Source: JAHJQQ01 sp963737555 (GTDB taxonomy: Bacteria > Pseudomonadota > Gammaproteobacteria > Thiohalobacterales > Thiohalobacteraceae). Taken from it: a stretch of DNA of 64,000 bases. A program made the translations under genes and the position numbers. The stretch is from positions 124,001 through 188,000 of the forward strand of contig CAVTTB010000001.1 in the NCBI GenBank assembly GCA_963737555.1. Reading direction: 5' to 3'. The stretch's first letter is position 1. Every line of letters starts with the position of its first letter. The notes under the pieces are model-generated. The model saw only the letters and a program-made list of their open reading frames with translations, ran no database searches and was not told the DNA's origin. Below are positions 1-8,283 of this stretch, one piece after another.

Positions 1-160
1 CGCGTTCGACCGGCAAATCTTGCGGTGTGATGGTAACCACGCTGACTTGCGGCGGCGGGAACGCCATGCCCGCGCCGGGTTCGCCGCTGCTATTACAGGC
101 GCTCAGCGCGAGTGCCAGCGGCAAGACGAACCAGGCAGGATGATGAAGGCGGGTGTTCAT
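1..160 (-). CDS. RND-type efflux periplasmic adaptor (MexA/AcrA family), N-terminal part only
   Basis: Only the first 53 codons are inside the window; the gene runs off the left edge. The start codon is the ATG at 158-160. The product opens with a lipoprotein signal peptide ending in LALSAC, so Cys22 should be lipidated and anchored in the inner membrane. The mature part has a proline run followed by PQVSVVTITPQDLPVER, the usual entry into the first beta strand of tripartite-efflux adaptors. Such proteins link an RND pump to an outer membrane channel. The pump itself would lie to the left and is not visible. The gene is divergent from the AmpG-like gene. Family membership rests on a short stretch, so the substrate cannot be stated. 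Confidence 0.7.
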   Translation of the reverse strand, partial: MNTRLHHPAWFVLPLALALSACNSSGEPGAGMAFPPPQVSVVTITPQDLPVER

Positions 161-323
161 TGGGTACGACTTCCTTCGATGGTGCGGGCCGATGGGCGGC
201 ATGGAGTGTGCGATTGTACCGACAGACGAGTAGGTCTGCCGGTAGAAGTTCCGCTAGAATGCCGGGGCGAACGGGGCAACTCAAGTGTGCCGGTCAAATT
301 TGCTGCTCCACTGGGTACTGTCG

Positions 324-1691
324 ATGGCACACGAAGCACAACAAAATTCCGGTTATGACTGGCGCGCAGCCCTCGCGGTGTATTCACAGCCGCGCGTGCT
401 AGGCATGCTGTTTTTAGGGTTTTCTGCGGGTCTGCCGTTTCTGCTGGTGTTCTCCACACTGTCCGCTTGGTTGAGCGATGCCGATGTCGATCGCGGCACC
501 ATCGGCTTCTTCAGTTGGATCGGCATCATGTATTCCGTAAAAGTCATCTGGGCACCGCTGGTCGATCGGTTGCCGCTGCCGCTGCTGGGTAAGTGGCTGG
601 GACAACGGCGCAGTTGGTTGTTGGTGGCGCAATGCGGAATCGCGGGCTGTCTGCTGCTGCTGGCATCCATTACGCCGGAACGGAATCTCTTGCTGTTCGC
701 CTTTTATGCGCTGCTGCTGGCGTTCTCGTCGGCGACGCAGGATGTCGTCATCGACGCGTATCGCATCGAGGCCGTCGCCAAGGAATATCAGGCGGCCATG
801 TCGGCCAGTTATATTCTCGGTTATCGCGTGGCCACGCTGGCGTCGGGGGCGGGCGCCTTGTACCTCGCCGATGTGCTGGACTGGCAGATGGCGTATCTCG
901 CCATGTGCGCCTTCACGCTGGTCGGCATTGTCACCACGCTGGTGATCCGCGAGCCGGCGCATGTCGTGAAAGAAGAGACGCGACTGCAAGAGGAACGCTT
1001 GGCGCACAAACTCAGCGGCGCGCTGCATATCGGTAACGTGTGGGAGCGCATCACGGAATGGTTCGCCGTGGCGGTGATCAGCCCGTTCGCCGAGTTTTTT
1101 CGCCGCAGTGGCAAGAGCGCGTTGCTGATTCTGTTGCTGATCGGCACCTACCGCATCACCGATATCACCATGGCGGTGATGGCCAACCCGTTTTATCTGG
1201 ACCTCGGTTTCACCAAGTCGCAGATCGCCAGTGTCACCAAGCTGTTCGGCTTTTTTCTCACCATCAGCGGTGCGGCCCTGGGCGGCATCCTGGTGATGCG
1301 TTACGGCATTATGCGCATCTTGCTGCTCGGTTCGGTGCTGGTGATTATCAGCAATCTGTTGTTTGCCACCTTGGCGCACATCGGCCCCGACATCACCGCG
1401 CTGGCGCTGATCATCAGCGCCGACAGTCTGGCCGGCGGCGTGGCCACGGCGGTGTTCGTCGCCTATCTGTCCAGTCTTACCAATACCGCCTACACGGCCA
1501 CGCAATACGCGTTGTTCAGTTCGCTGATGACGCTGTTTCCGAAAATCCTCGCCGGATTCTCCGGCGTTGTCGTCGAGCATTTCGGCTACTTCACGTTCTA
1601 TGTTTATTCGTCGCTGCTGGGGTTGCCGGCGTTGCTGATCATTGTGTATATGCTGAGCGGCAAGCGGGCGGGAAATTCGGCGGCTACCTGA
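324..1691 (+). CDS. ampG: AmpG-like muropeptide permease (MFS)
   Basis: A 455-residue major facilitator protein with about twelve hydrophobic segments. Motifs typical of AmpG are GFSAGLPFLLV near the N terminus and SSATQDVVIDAYRIE after the fourth segment. AmpG imports anhydromuropeptides released during wall turnover from periplasm to cytoplasm for recycling, and so feeds the signal that controls ampC in some species. I chose ATG 324 because the protein then begins with a short soluble stretch followed by the conserved first helix; an in-frame ATG at 285 would add thirteen unlikely residues. It is convergent with the P-type ATPase gene. A general MFS sugar or peptide carrier is the main alternative. 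Confidence 0.8.
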   Translation: MAHEAQQNSGYDWRAALAVYSQPRVLGMLFLGFSAGLPFLLVFSTLSAWLSDADVDRGTIGFFSWIGIMYSVKVIWAPLVDRLPLPLLGKWLGQRRSWLLVAQCGIAGCLLLLASITPERNLLLFAFYALLLAFSSATQDVVIDAYRIEAVAKEYQAAMSASYILGYRVATLASGAGALYLADVLDWQMAYLAMCAFTLVGIVTTLVIREPAHVVKEETRLQEERLAHKLSGALHIGNVWERITEWFAVAVISPFAEFFRRSGKSALLILLLIGTYRITDITMAVMANPFYLDLGFTKSQIASVTKLFGFFLTISGAALGGILVMRYGIMRILLLGSVLVIISNLLFATLAHIGPDITALALIISADSLAGGVATAVFVAYLSSLTNTAYTATQYALFSSLMTLFPKILAGFSGVVVEHFGYFTFYVYSSLLGLPALLIIVYMLSGKRAGNSAAT

Positions 1692-1759
1692 TACTCTGCG
1701 CGCTCGCAGGAGCGTGGATCTGCCCGCGTACAGGTGCCACTGACGACGCGTAAGCAATG

Positions 1760-4480
1760 TCAGCCATGTTCAGTCGCATGGAAGCGACGCAACAACGCCT
1801 TTTCTATTTCGACGCAGGCATAGATCAGCAACATCATGATGCCGATGTGTGCCCAGTCCCGGCCCGCCAGTGGCGTGGTGTCGAATAAGGTCTGCATGAA
1901 GGGTGCGTAGGTGTAGAGCATCTGGAACAGACGTGACCAGGGCAATCGCCCATAACACTACGCGGTTGCCGGTCAGGCCTTGCCAGCTGAAACTGGATCG
2001 ATATAAGAAACGTGTATTGAACAGATAGACAATCTCGCCGGCGACCAGCGCATTCACGGCGAGGGTGCGCGCCTCGGCGAGGCTGGCGCCGCTGTTCTGG
2101 GCATGCAGGAACAATCCATAACTTCCCGCCACCAGCAGTATCGAAACCAGGCCGATACGCCACAACAGAAACCCGGACAGCAAGGGCTCGTGCGCGCTGC
2201 GCGGCGGGCGCCGCATGACATCCGCCTCGGCGGGTTCAAACGCCAGCGCCAGGGCCAGCGTCACGGCGCTGATCATATTGACCCACAGGATTTGCACCGG
2301 GGTGATCGGCAATACCGTGCCCAGCGCGATGGCGAGGACCACGATCAGCGCCTCGGCCATGTTCGTCGGCAGGATGAACAGGATCGATTTTTTGATGTTG
2401 TCGTAAACGGTGCGACCTTCCTCGACGCCGGCGACGATGGAGGCGAAGTTGTCGTCGGTGAGCACCATCTCGGCGGCTTCTTTGGCGGCCTCGGTTCCGT
2501 TGATGCCCATGGCGACACCGACATCGGCGCGTTTCAGTGCCGGTGCGTCGTTGACGCCGTCGCCGGTCATGGCGGTGACTTGATGCTCGGCTTGCAAGGC
2601 CTCGACCAGACGCAGTTTATGTTCCGGGCTGGTGCGCGCAAAGATGGCCGTGCTCAGGGCGGCGCTGCGCAGTTGCTGCGCGTCCATCGCTTCGATGGCG
2701 GCGCCGGTGACAACCGTCTGCTGGTCGCCGATGCCCAATTGCGCACCGATGGCCGCGGCGGTGACCGCATGATCGCCGGTGATCATCTTCACCTGTATGC
2801 CGGCGGCCTGGCATTCGGCCACGGCGCGTATCGCCTCTTCGCGTGGCGGGTCGATCAAGCCGAATATGCCGAGCAGGGTCAGGCCGGCTTGCACATCGCT
2901 GAACTGGATGCCGCGTTGCTCGGCGCGCGCGCTGGCGTAGGCGACCGCCAACAGGCGTTGACCGCGTTCGCCCATGCGTTGCATCTGTTCGTGCCAATAA
3001 CGCGGGTCCAAGGCTTGGTCTTCGCCGTTGAGGCGTTGTCGGCTGCACATCTCCAACAGTTGTTCGGGTGCGCCTTTGACGAAGATGAAGGCGTGTCCGG
3101 CATGATCGTGATGCAGGGTCGCCATGAAACGGTGTTGCGACTCGAAAGGAATCGCGTCGGTGCGCGGCAGTTCCGCGCGTGCGTGCTCCGTGTCCAGTTC
3201 GGCCTTGCGCGCAACACTCAGCAACGCCGCCTCCATGGGATCGCCGTGCGGTTGCCAGCCGCTGTCGTTTTGTTCCAGGTGGGCGTCGTTGCACAAGGCG
3301 CCGGCACGCACGATTTCGCGCAGGTCGCCGTGCGCCTCGGGGGCGATCAGTTGGTCGGCGAGACGGAATTCGCCGACCGGCGCGTAACCGGCGCCGCTGA
3401 CCTCGATATAGCCAGCGGCGGTGGCGATGCCGGTGACGGTCATTTCGTTGCGTGTGAGCGTGCCGGTCTTGTCGGTGGCGATGACGCTCACCGAGCCGAG
3501 TGTTTCAACCGCCGGCAGGCGGCGGATGATGACATTGCGCGCGGCCATGCGCTGCACGCCGATGGCCAGTGAAATGGTGATGATGGCCGGCAGGCCTTCC
3601 GGAATCGCGGCCACCGCCAAGGCCACCGCGGCGAGAAACATTTCATCCAGGGGTTTGCCGTGCAGCAGCACGCCAAGGCCGAAGCTTGCGGCCGCCAGGA
3701 CCAGGATGATCCCGGTGAGCCAGCGGCCGAAGGCGGCAATCTGTTTGAGCAACGGCGTGGTGAGTTCGGACACCTCGGCGAGCAGGCCGCTGATGCGACC
3801 GAGTTCGGTGTCCATGCCGGTGGCGACGACCACGCCGGTACCCTGTCCGGAACTGACCAAGGTTCCGGAAAAGGCCATGCACTGGCGGTCACCGAGAATG
3901 GCTTGGGCACTGACGGCGGTGCGTCGATTTGTCGACCGGGACCGATTCGCCGCTCAAGGCGGCCTCCTCGATGCGCAGTTCGCGGCTGCGCAACAGGCGC
4001 AAATCGGCCGGCACTTTGTCGCCGGATTGCAATTGCACCACATCGCCGAGTACCAGTGTGGTGGCGGGTACGCTCTGCACATGGCCGTCGCGCATGACCA
4101 GCGCGGAGGGCGAGAGCATGGCGCGAATCGCCTCCATGGCACGTTCGGCCTTGCCTTCCTGGAGATAACCGATCACGGCGTTGATGAACACCACGCCGAA
4201 GATCACGCCGCTGTCGATCAGGTGGCCGAGCAGCAGGGTGATGAAGCCGGCGGCCAGCAGCATGTAGATGAGCACATTGTGGAACTGGCGCAGGAACCGC
4301 AGCAGGGCGCTGCGCGGCTTGGGTTGTGGTAATTGGTTGGGACCATACTGAGTGAGGCGGGCGCCGGCCTCCGCGTGACTGAGGCCTTGCGTGTCGGAGC
4401 GCACCTGTTTCAGTACTTCGGCGGGGTCCAGGGCATGCCATGCACTGGGGGGAATATCCGCTTGGCTGGGTCGGGAGCAT
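1760..4480 (-). CDS. P2-type cation-transporting ATPase (calcium-pump-like), broken by frameshifts
   Basis: About 905 residues once frames are joined. The order is: N-terminal cation-ATPase domain (YGPNQLPQPKPRS), first helix pair, actuator loop with GDKVPADLRLL and LSGESVPVDKS, the helix-4 motif AIPEGLPA typical of the calcium/SERCA-like P2A branch, the phosphorylation site DKTGTLT, the nucleotide domain with FVKGAPE, the hinge TGDGVNDAPAL, and a C-terminal helix block. Extra bases break the frame near 4465 (start region), near 3920 just after the actuator motif, and near 1935 before the last two helices. The true C terminus ends RRFHATEHG at 1760. It pumps a divalent cation, probably calcium or manganese, out of the cytoplasm; the ion is inferred from PEGLP only. 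Confidence 0.82.
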
Positions 4481-4504
4481 AGTGACGCCTTCGCTTATGG
4501 GTTA

Positions 4505-4522
4505 CTGTAACGGCATTGTAAC
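4505..4522 (+). promoter_or_regulatory. Candidate Pho box upstream of the cupin gene
   Basis: CTGTAAC (4505-4511), four bases, TTGTAAC (4516-4522): two PhoB-type half-sites in the standard 7+4+7 layout, oriented towards the cupin gene. No good -10 lies ten bases downstream; a TATTAT -10-like hexamer sits further on at 4563-4568. The match to the half-sites is strong but the distance to a promoter is wrong, so binding is plausible and function uncertain. Confidence 0.45.
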
Positions 4523-4593
4523 GCGAGCGACCCGGTCCGCTGTCCTGTCGCCGCCAACCCTTTATTATATCAATGGTCACTCTGGAGTTACCC

Positions 4594-4870
4594 ATGGATC
4601 AAATCACCATCGAACACAATCCGACGCCCATGAAACTCGATGCCATGGGTGTCTACGACTGGCCGATCTGGAGTAAAGAGGTGGCCACGTTCCCCTGGAG
4701 TTACTCGACCCGCGAGATCTGTTACATCCTCGAAGGCGAGGCCATCGTCACCCCGGAAGGCGGCGCGCCGGTGACTATCACTGAATTGGATCTGGTGAAT
4801 TTCGCTGTCGGGCCTGAACTGCACCTGGGAAATCATCAAGCCGATCAAAAAACATTACCGGATCGCCTGA
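4594..4870 (+). CDS. Small cupin-domain protein (DUF861/Cupin_3), one frameshift
   Basis: A protein of about 91 residues after removing one extra G in the GGG run near 4815. The start ATG 4594 follows GGAG at a good distance. FPWSYSTREICYILEGEAIV and the later CTWEIIKPIKKHYR (in the corrected frame) match the small single-cupin DUF861 family, which forms a beta barrel and is often annotated as ethanolamine-utilisation-like or sugar-binding without a proven reaction. It lies directly upstream of phoB and the two may be co-expressed by readthrough. No catalytic assignment is possible from sequence. Confidence 0.75.
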
Positions 4871-4902
4871 GCGTGCGCGGAGCCTGGCGGCTAGATTTGT
4901 TA

Positions 4903-4936
4903 CCGTCATGCTGCTGTAACATTGGTTGGTTTTAAT
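4903..4936 (+). promoter_or_regulatory. Pho box and -10 of the phoBR promoter
   Basis: CCGTCAT (4903-4909), GCTG, CTGTAAC (4914-4920) form a PhoB box. Ten bases further on is TTTAAT (4931-4936), a good -10. In PhoB-activated promoters the box replaces the -35 at this spacing, so phoB-phoR probably activates itself under phosphate starvation. Confidence 0.65.
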
Positions 4937-4960
4937 GCCGGCTCTATGCAAGATCGTCAC

Positions 4961-5653
4961 ATGCCTGAAACAACCATTCTGATCGTCGACGACGAAGCGG
5001 CCATTCGCGAGATGGTCGGCTTCGCGCTGGAACGCGCCGGATTCCGTTGGCTGGAGGCGGAGGATGCGGCGACGGCCCAGGTACAGATCGCCGATCAACG
5101 CCCGGATCTGGTGCTGCTCGACTGGATGCTGCCGGACCTGAGTGGCATCCATCTGGCCCGCCGCCTCAAGCGCGACGAACTGACCGCGAATCTGCCGATT
5201 ATCATGCTCACCGCGCGCGGCGAAGAGGAAGATCGTGTCAGCGGCCTGGAAGTCGGCGCGGACGACTATGTCACCAAGCCGTTTTCGCCGCGCGAACTGA
5301 TCGCCCGCATCAAGGCGGTGCTGCGCCGCAGCGCCCCGGCCGAGGCCGATGTCAGCCTTGAGTGCGAGGGCCTGAGCTTGGATGCTACTGGCCACCGCGT
5401 CACCGCCGCCGGGGTGCCGGTGGAGCTCGGGCCGACGGAATTCCGACTGCTGCATTTTTTCATGACCCACGCCGACCGGGTGTACAGCCGTGCGCAATTG
5501 CTCGACAGTGTCTGGGGGCGTAATGTGTACGTCGAGGAGCGTACCGTCGATGTCCATATTCGGCGTCTGCGCAAGGCGCTGGAACCGCAGGGTCATGATC
5601 GTTTAGTGCAGACCGTGCGCGGCGCCGGGTATCGGTTTTCAGCACGGGTATAA
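4961..5653 (+). CDS. phoB: Phosphate regulon response regulator PhoB
   Basis: A 230-residue OmpR-family regulator. The receiver domain (about 1-120) has the acidic pair D10-D11, the phospho-acceptor D54 in LLDWMLPD and the conserved Lys in YVTKPFSPREL. The winged-helix DNA-binding domain (about 130-230) has the recognition region VYVEERTVDVHIRRLRKAL. The receiver is very close to PhoB of pseudomonads. I placed the start at ATG 4961, which gives the usual short N terminus before ILIVDDE; the in-frame ATG 4946 would sit almost at the predicted transcription start. It is followed six bases later by phoR and preceded by a Pho box, so it should be autoregulated. Confidence 0.93.
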   Translation: MPETTILIVDDEAAIREMVGFALERAGFRWLEAEDAATAQVQIADQRPDLVLLDWMLPDLSGIHLARRLKRDELTANLPIIMLTARGEEEDRVSGLEVGADDYVTKPFSPRELIARIKAVLRRSAPAEADVSLECEGLSLDATGHRVTAAGVPVELGPTEFRLLHFFMTHADRVYSRAQLLDSVWGRNVYVEERTVDVHIRRLRKALEPQGHDRLVQTVRGAGYRFSARV

Positions 5654-5659
5654 ACCAGC

Positions 5660-6981
5660 TTGTCCAATCCCTGGATCGAGGAACTTTGGCGCACATTGAG
5701 TATTGCCTGTGCCAGTCTGCTGATCGGCTGGCTGCTCGACGCTGTGGCACTGACGCTGCTGGTGGGGTTGGGCGTCTACGCAGGCTGGCACATGCGCCAA
5801 GTGTACCGTCTGGAACGCTGGCTGCGGCATGGCAAACGCTTCCATCCGCCGGAGGCGCAAGGCATCTGGGAGGAAATCTTCCAGCACATCTACCGGTCTG
5901 CAGCAGCGCAACCGCCGGCGCAAACGCAAGCTGGGCGGGATGCTCAACCGTTTTCAGCAGGCGACCGCCGCGCTGCCGGATGCCACGGTGGTGTTGACCG
6001 AAGGCGAGCGCATCGAATGGTGGAACGATGCTGCCGAGAACCTGCTTGGGGCTGAGTTATCCGCGCGACATTGGTCAATTCGTCGGCAATCTGATCCGCT
6101 TCCCCACCTTCATCGCCTATCTGCGGGGCGGCAATTTCGATACACCCATCCAAATGCCCGCGCCGGGCAATCAGCAGTTGACCCTGTCGTTGCGGCTGAT
6201 CCCTTACGGCGACGACCAGCGTCTGCTGGTGGCGCGCGATGTCACTCGCCTGCAGCAGCTCGAACGCATGCGCCGCGATTTCGTGGCCAATGTGTCGCAC
6301 GAATTGCGCACCCCGCTGACCGTGGTCGCGGGCTATCTGGAAACCCTGCTGGAAGACGAACATGACGAGGCGGCGCGGCGCTGGCACCGTACCCTGCAAT
6401 CGATGTACGAGCAGTCCATTCGCATGCAGGGCATCGTCGAAGATCTGTTGATGCTGTCGCGGCTGGAGACGCAGGCCCAGCCGGAGCAACAACAGCCGGT
6501 CGCGGTGCCGGGTCTGCTGGCCCAGGTGCGCGAGGATGCGCAGCGACTGAGCGGCGCACAGGCGCACCAGATTTCCCTGGAGGCGGACCCCGGGCTGTGG
6601 CTGATGGGCAGTGAAAGCGAATTGCGCAGTCTGTTCTCCAATCTCGCCTTCAATGCCGTGCGCTATACACCGGCGGGCGGGCGTATCCAGATGCGCTGGT
6701 ACGGTGATACGCAGGGCGCGCATTTCGAGATCCAGGACACGGGCATCGGCATTGCCGCGCATCATATCCCACGTCTGACCGAGCGTTTCTACCGCATCGA
6801 TGTGGGCCGTTCGCGCGGCAGCGGCGGCACGGGACTGGGGCTGGCGATTGTGAAGCATGTGTTACTGCGGCATGACGGCCAACTCGAAGTCGAGAGCGAA
6901 CCGGGTAAGGGCAGCACCTTCCGCTGTGATTTCGCGCCGTTACGCGTGTTTCGCCAAGCGGCACGTCCGGCCGTGGGCTGA
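5660..6981 (+). CDS. phoR: Phosphate regulon sensor kinase PhoR, two frameshifts
   Basis: About 440 residues when joined; begins at TTG 5660, six bases after the phoB stop. The N terminus has a hydrophobic hairpin (roughly residues 12-45), then a charged linker RNRRRKRKLGGML, a PAS domain (VVLTEGERIEWWNDAAENLLG), the HisKA box DFVANVSHELRTPLTVVAGY with the phospho-accepting His, and the HATPase domain ending in GTGLGLAIVKHVL. The frame is broken by an extra T near 5897 (CGGCTGCAG reads CGGTCTGCAG) and an extra G near 6047. It phosphorylates PhoB when phosphate is scarce and is normally held back by PstSCAB-PhoU, encoded 12 kb away. A TTG start is weakly supported. Confidence 0.9.
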
Positions 6982-6984
6982 GCG

Positions 6985-7049
6985 CTGTCACCGGTTTGTC
7001 ATACAGTTGTCATATTCAATTCATTGCGCTGTCATAAATCTGCTAGACA
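6985..7049 (+). promoter_or_regulatory. Array of five PhoB half-sites upstream of pstS
   Basis: Five 7-mers at an exact 11-base period: CTGTCAC 6985, TTGTCAT 6996, TTGTCAT 7007, AATTCAT 7018, CTGTCAT 7029. Four of the five match the PhoB consensus closely; the fourth is degenerate. A TGnTAGACA extended -10 lies at 7041-7049, with TAAATC at 7035-7040 as an alternative. This should bind two or more PhoB dimers and give strong phosphate-starvation induction of the following gene. Confidence 0.8.
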
Positions 7050-7111
7050 CTGCGCGCAGTTACACGCTGCCTGGAACTCCCGGCGTCGTCATTTGATAGG
7101 AGAAAGACACA

Positions 7112-8095
7112 ATGCGACTGAAATCCACACTCGTCTCGGCCATCGGTTCGATCCTGATGGTGGGCATTACCGGTACGGCCCTGGCCGCCGATGCCACCCA
7201 GGTCGATCCCGCCATCGCGGAATACACCAAGACCAGCGGCGTATCCGGCAATCTGTCCAGCGTCGGTTCCGACACCCTGGCCAACCTGATGACGCTGTGG
7301 GCCGAGGAATTCAAGCGTGAATATCCCAACGTCAACATCCAGATCCAGGCCGCCGGTTCGTCCACCGCGCCGCCGGCGCTGACCGAAGGCACCTCCAACC
7401 TGGGGCCGATGAGCCGCAAGATGAAGGACAAGGAAGAAGAGGCCTTCGAGAAGAAATACGGTTACAAGCCCACCGCGATCCGCGTGGCGATCGACGCCCT
7501 GGCGGTGTTCGTGCACAAGGACAACCCGATCGAAGGCATGACCATGCCGCAGGTCGACGCGGTGTTCTCTTCCACCCGCAAGTGCGGTGAGGCCGCGGAC
7601 ATCACCGATTGGGGCCAGCTGGGTCTGACCGGCGCCTGGCAGGGTCGCACCTTCCAGCTGTATGGTCGCAACTCGGTGTCCGGCACCTACGGCTATTTCA
7701 AGGAACACGCGCTGTGCAAGGGTGACTTCAAGAACAACGTGAACGAGCAGCCGGGTTCCGCCTCGGTGGTGCAGTCGGTCACCACGACCGTCAACGCGAT
7801 CGGTTACTCCGGTATCGGTTATGTCACCTCCGGCGTGAAGACCGTGCCGCTGGCGAACAAGGCCGGCGAGCCGTTCGTCGCGGCCACGGCTGAAAATGCC
7901 ATCTCCGGCGAATACCCGCTGTCGCGCTTCCTCTACGTCTACGTCAACAAGCACCCGAACAAGCCGCTGGCGCCGCTGGAAAAGGAGTTCGTGAAGATGG
8001 TGCTGTCCAAGGCCGGTCAGCAGGTGGTGGTGAAGGACGGTTACATCCCGATGCCGGCCAAGGTCGTCGAGGCGGAGTTGAAGAAACTCGACTAA
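7112..8095 (+). CDS. pstS: Phosphate-binding periplasmic protein, PstS type
   Basis: A 327-residue secreted binding protein. The signal peptide ends ITGTALA-ADATQ. The mature domain starts with a substrate loop VGSDTLANLMTLWAEEF and contains QAAGSSTAPPALTEGTSNLG and GRNSVSGTYGYFKEHAL, which resemble the phosphate-contacting loops of PstS/PBP-like domain-2 proteins. It captures orthophosphate in the periplasm and hands it to PstCAB. AGGAGA precedes the ATG. It is transcribed alone: a PhoB half-site array lies in front and a strong terminator follows, and the permease genes are 10 kb away. It lacks the frame errors seen in its neighbours. Confidence 0.88.
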   Translation: MRLKSTLVSAIGSILMVGITGTALAADATQVDPAIAEYTKTSGVSGNLSSVGSDTLANLMTLWAEEFKREYPNVNIQIQAAGSSTAPPALTEGTSNLGPMSRKMKDKEEEAFEKKYGYKPTAIRVAIDALAVFVHKDNPIEGMTMPQVDAVFSSTRKCGEAADITDWGQLGLTGAWQGRTFQLYGRNSVSGTYGYFKEHALCKGDFKNNVNEQPGSASVVQSVTTTVNAIGYSGIGYVTSGVKTVPLANKAGEPFVAATAENAISGEYPLSRFLYVYVNKHPNKPLAPLEKEFVKMVLSKAGQQVVVKDGYIPMPAKVVEAELKKLD

Positions 8096-8126
8096 GCGTT
8101 TTAGTAAATCTCCTCCGTAGTTTTCG

Positions 8127-8153
8127 CCCCCGCCTTGTGCGGGGGTTTTTTTT
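8127..8153 (+). terminator. Rho-independent terminator after pstS
   Basis: Stem CCCCCGC (8127-8133) pairs with GCGGGGG (8139-8145) over a five-base loop and is followed by eight T. It sits 32 bases after the pstS stop and separates it from the phoX promoter. Confidence 0.9.
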
Positions 8154-8157
8154 GTTT

Positions 8158-8213
8158 GTTTCACGAAAGTTTAATTGCCGTGTCATCGATCCTCAACATC
8201 GCCACTCTAGGCT
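8158..8213 (+). promoter_or_regulatory. Candidate PhoB half-site array and -10 of phoX
   Basis: GTTTCAC 8158, GTTTAAT 8169, GTGTCAT 8180 and CCTCAAC 8191 follow one another at 11 bases. Ten bases after the last is TAGGCT (8208-8213) as a possible -10. The individual half-sites are weaker than those of pstS, but the phase and the -10 spacing agree. Confidence 0.55.
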
Positions 8214-8283
8214 TGCGCGCATCCGGTGGATGAACCGTCGGCGAACCCCAAGATCCCTATAATCGCTGTTGAGGAGTTACTAA

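Noticed and set aside
414..1757. 447-codon open frame on the minus strand across the AmpG-like gene
   Set aside because: It is antisense to a protein with clear AmpG motifs, its translation is Gln/Arg/His-rich without hydrophobic or domain pattern, and long shadow frames are expected at this GC content.
2103..3572. 489-codon open frame on the plus strand inside the cation ATPase
   Set aside because: It is antisense to the nucleotide-binding and phosphorylation domains; composition is Gly/Arg/Gln-rich and matches nothing.
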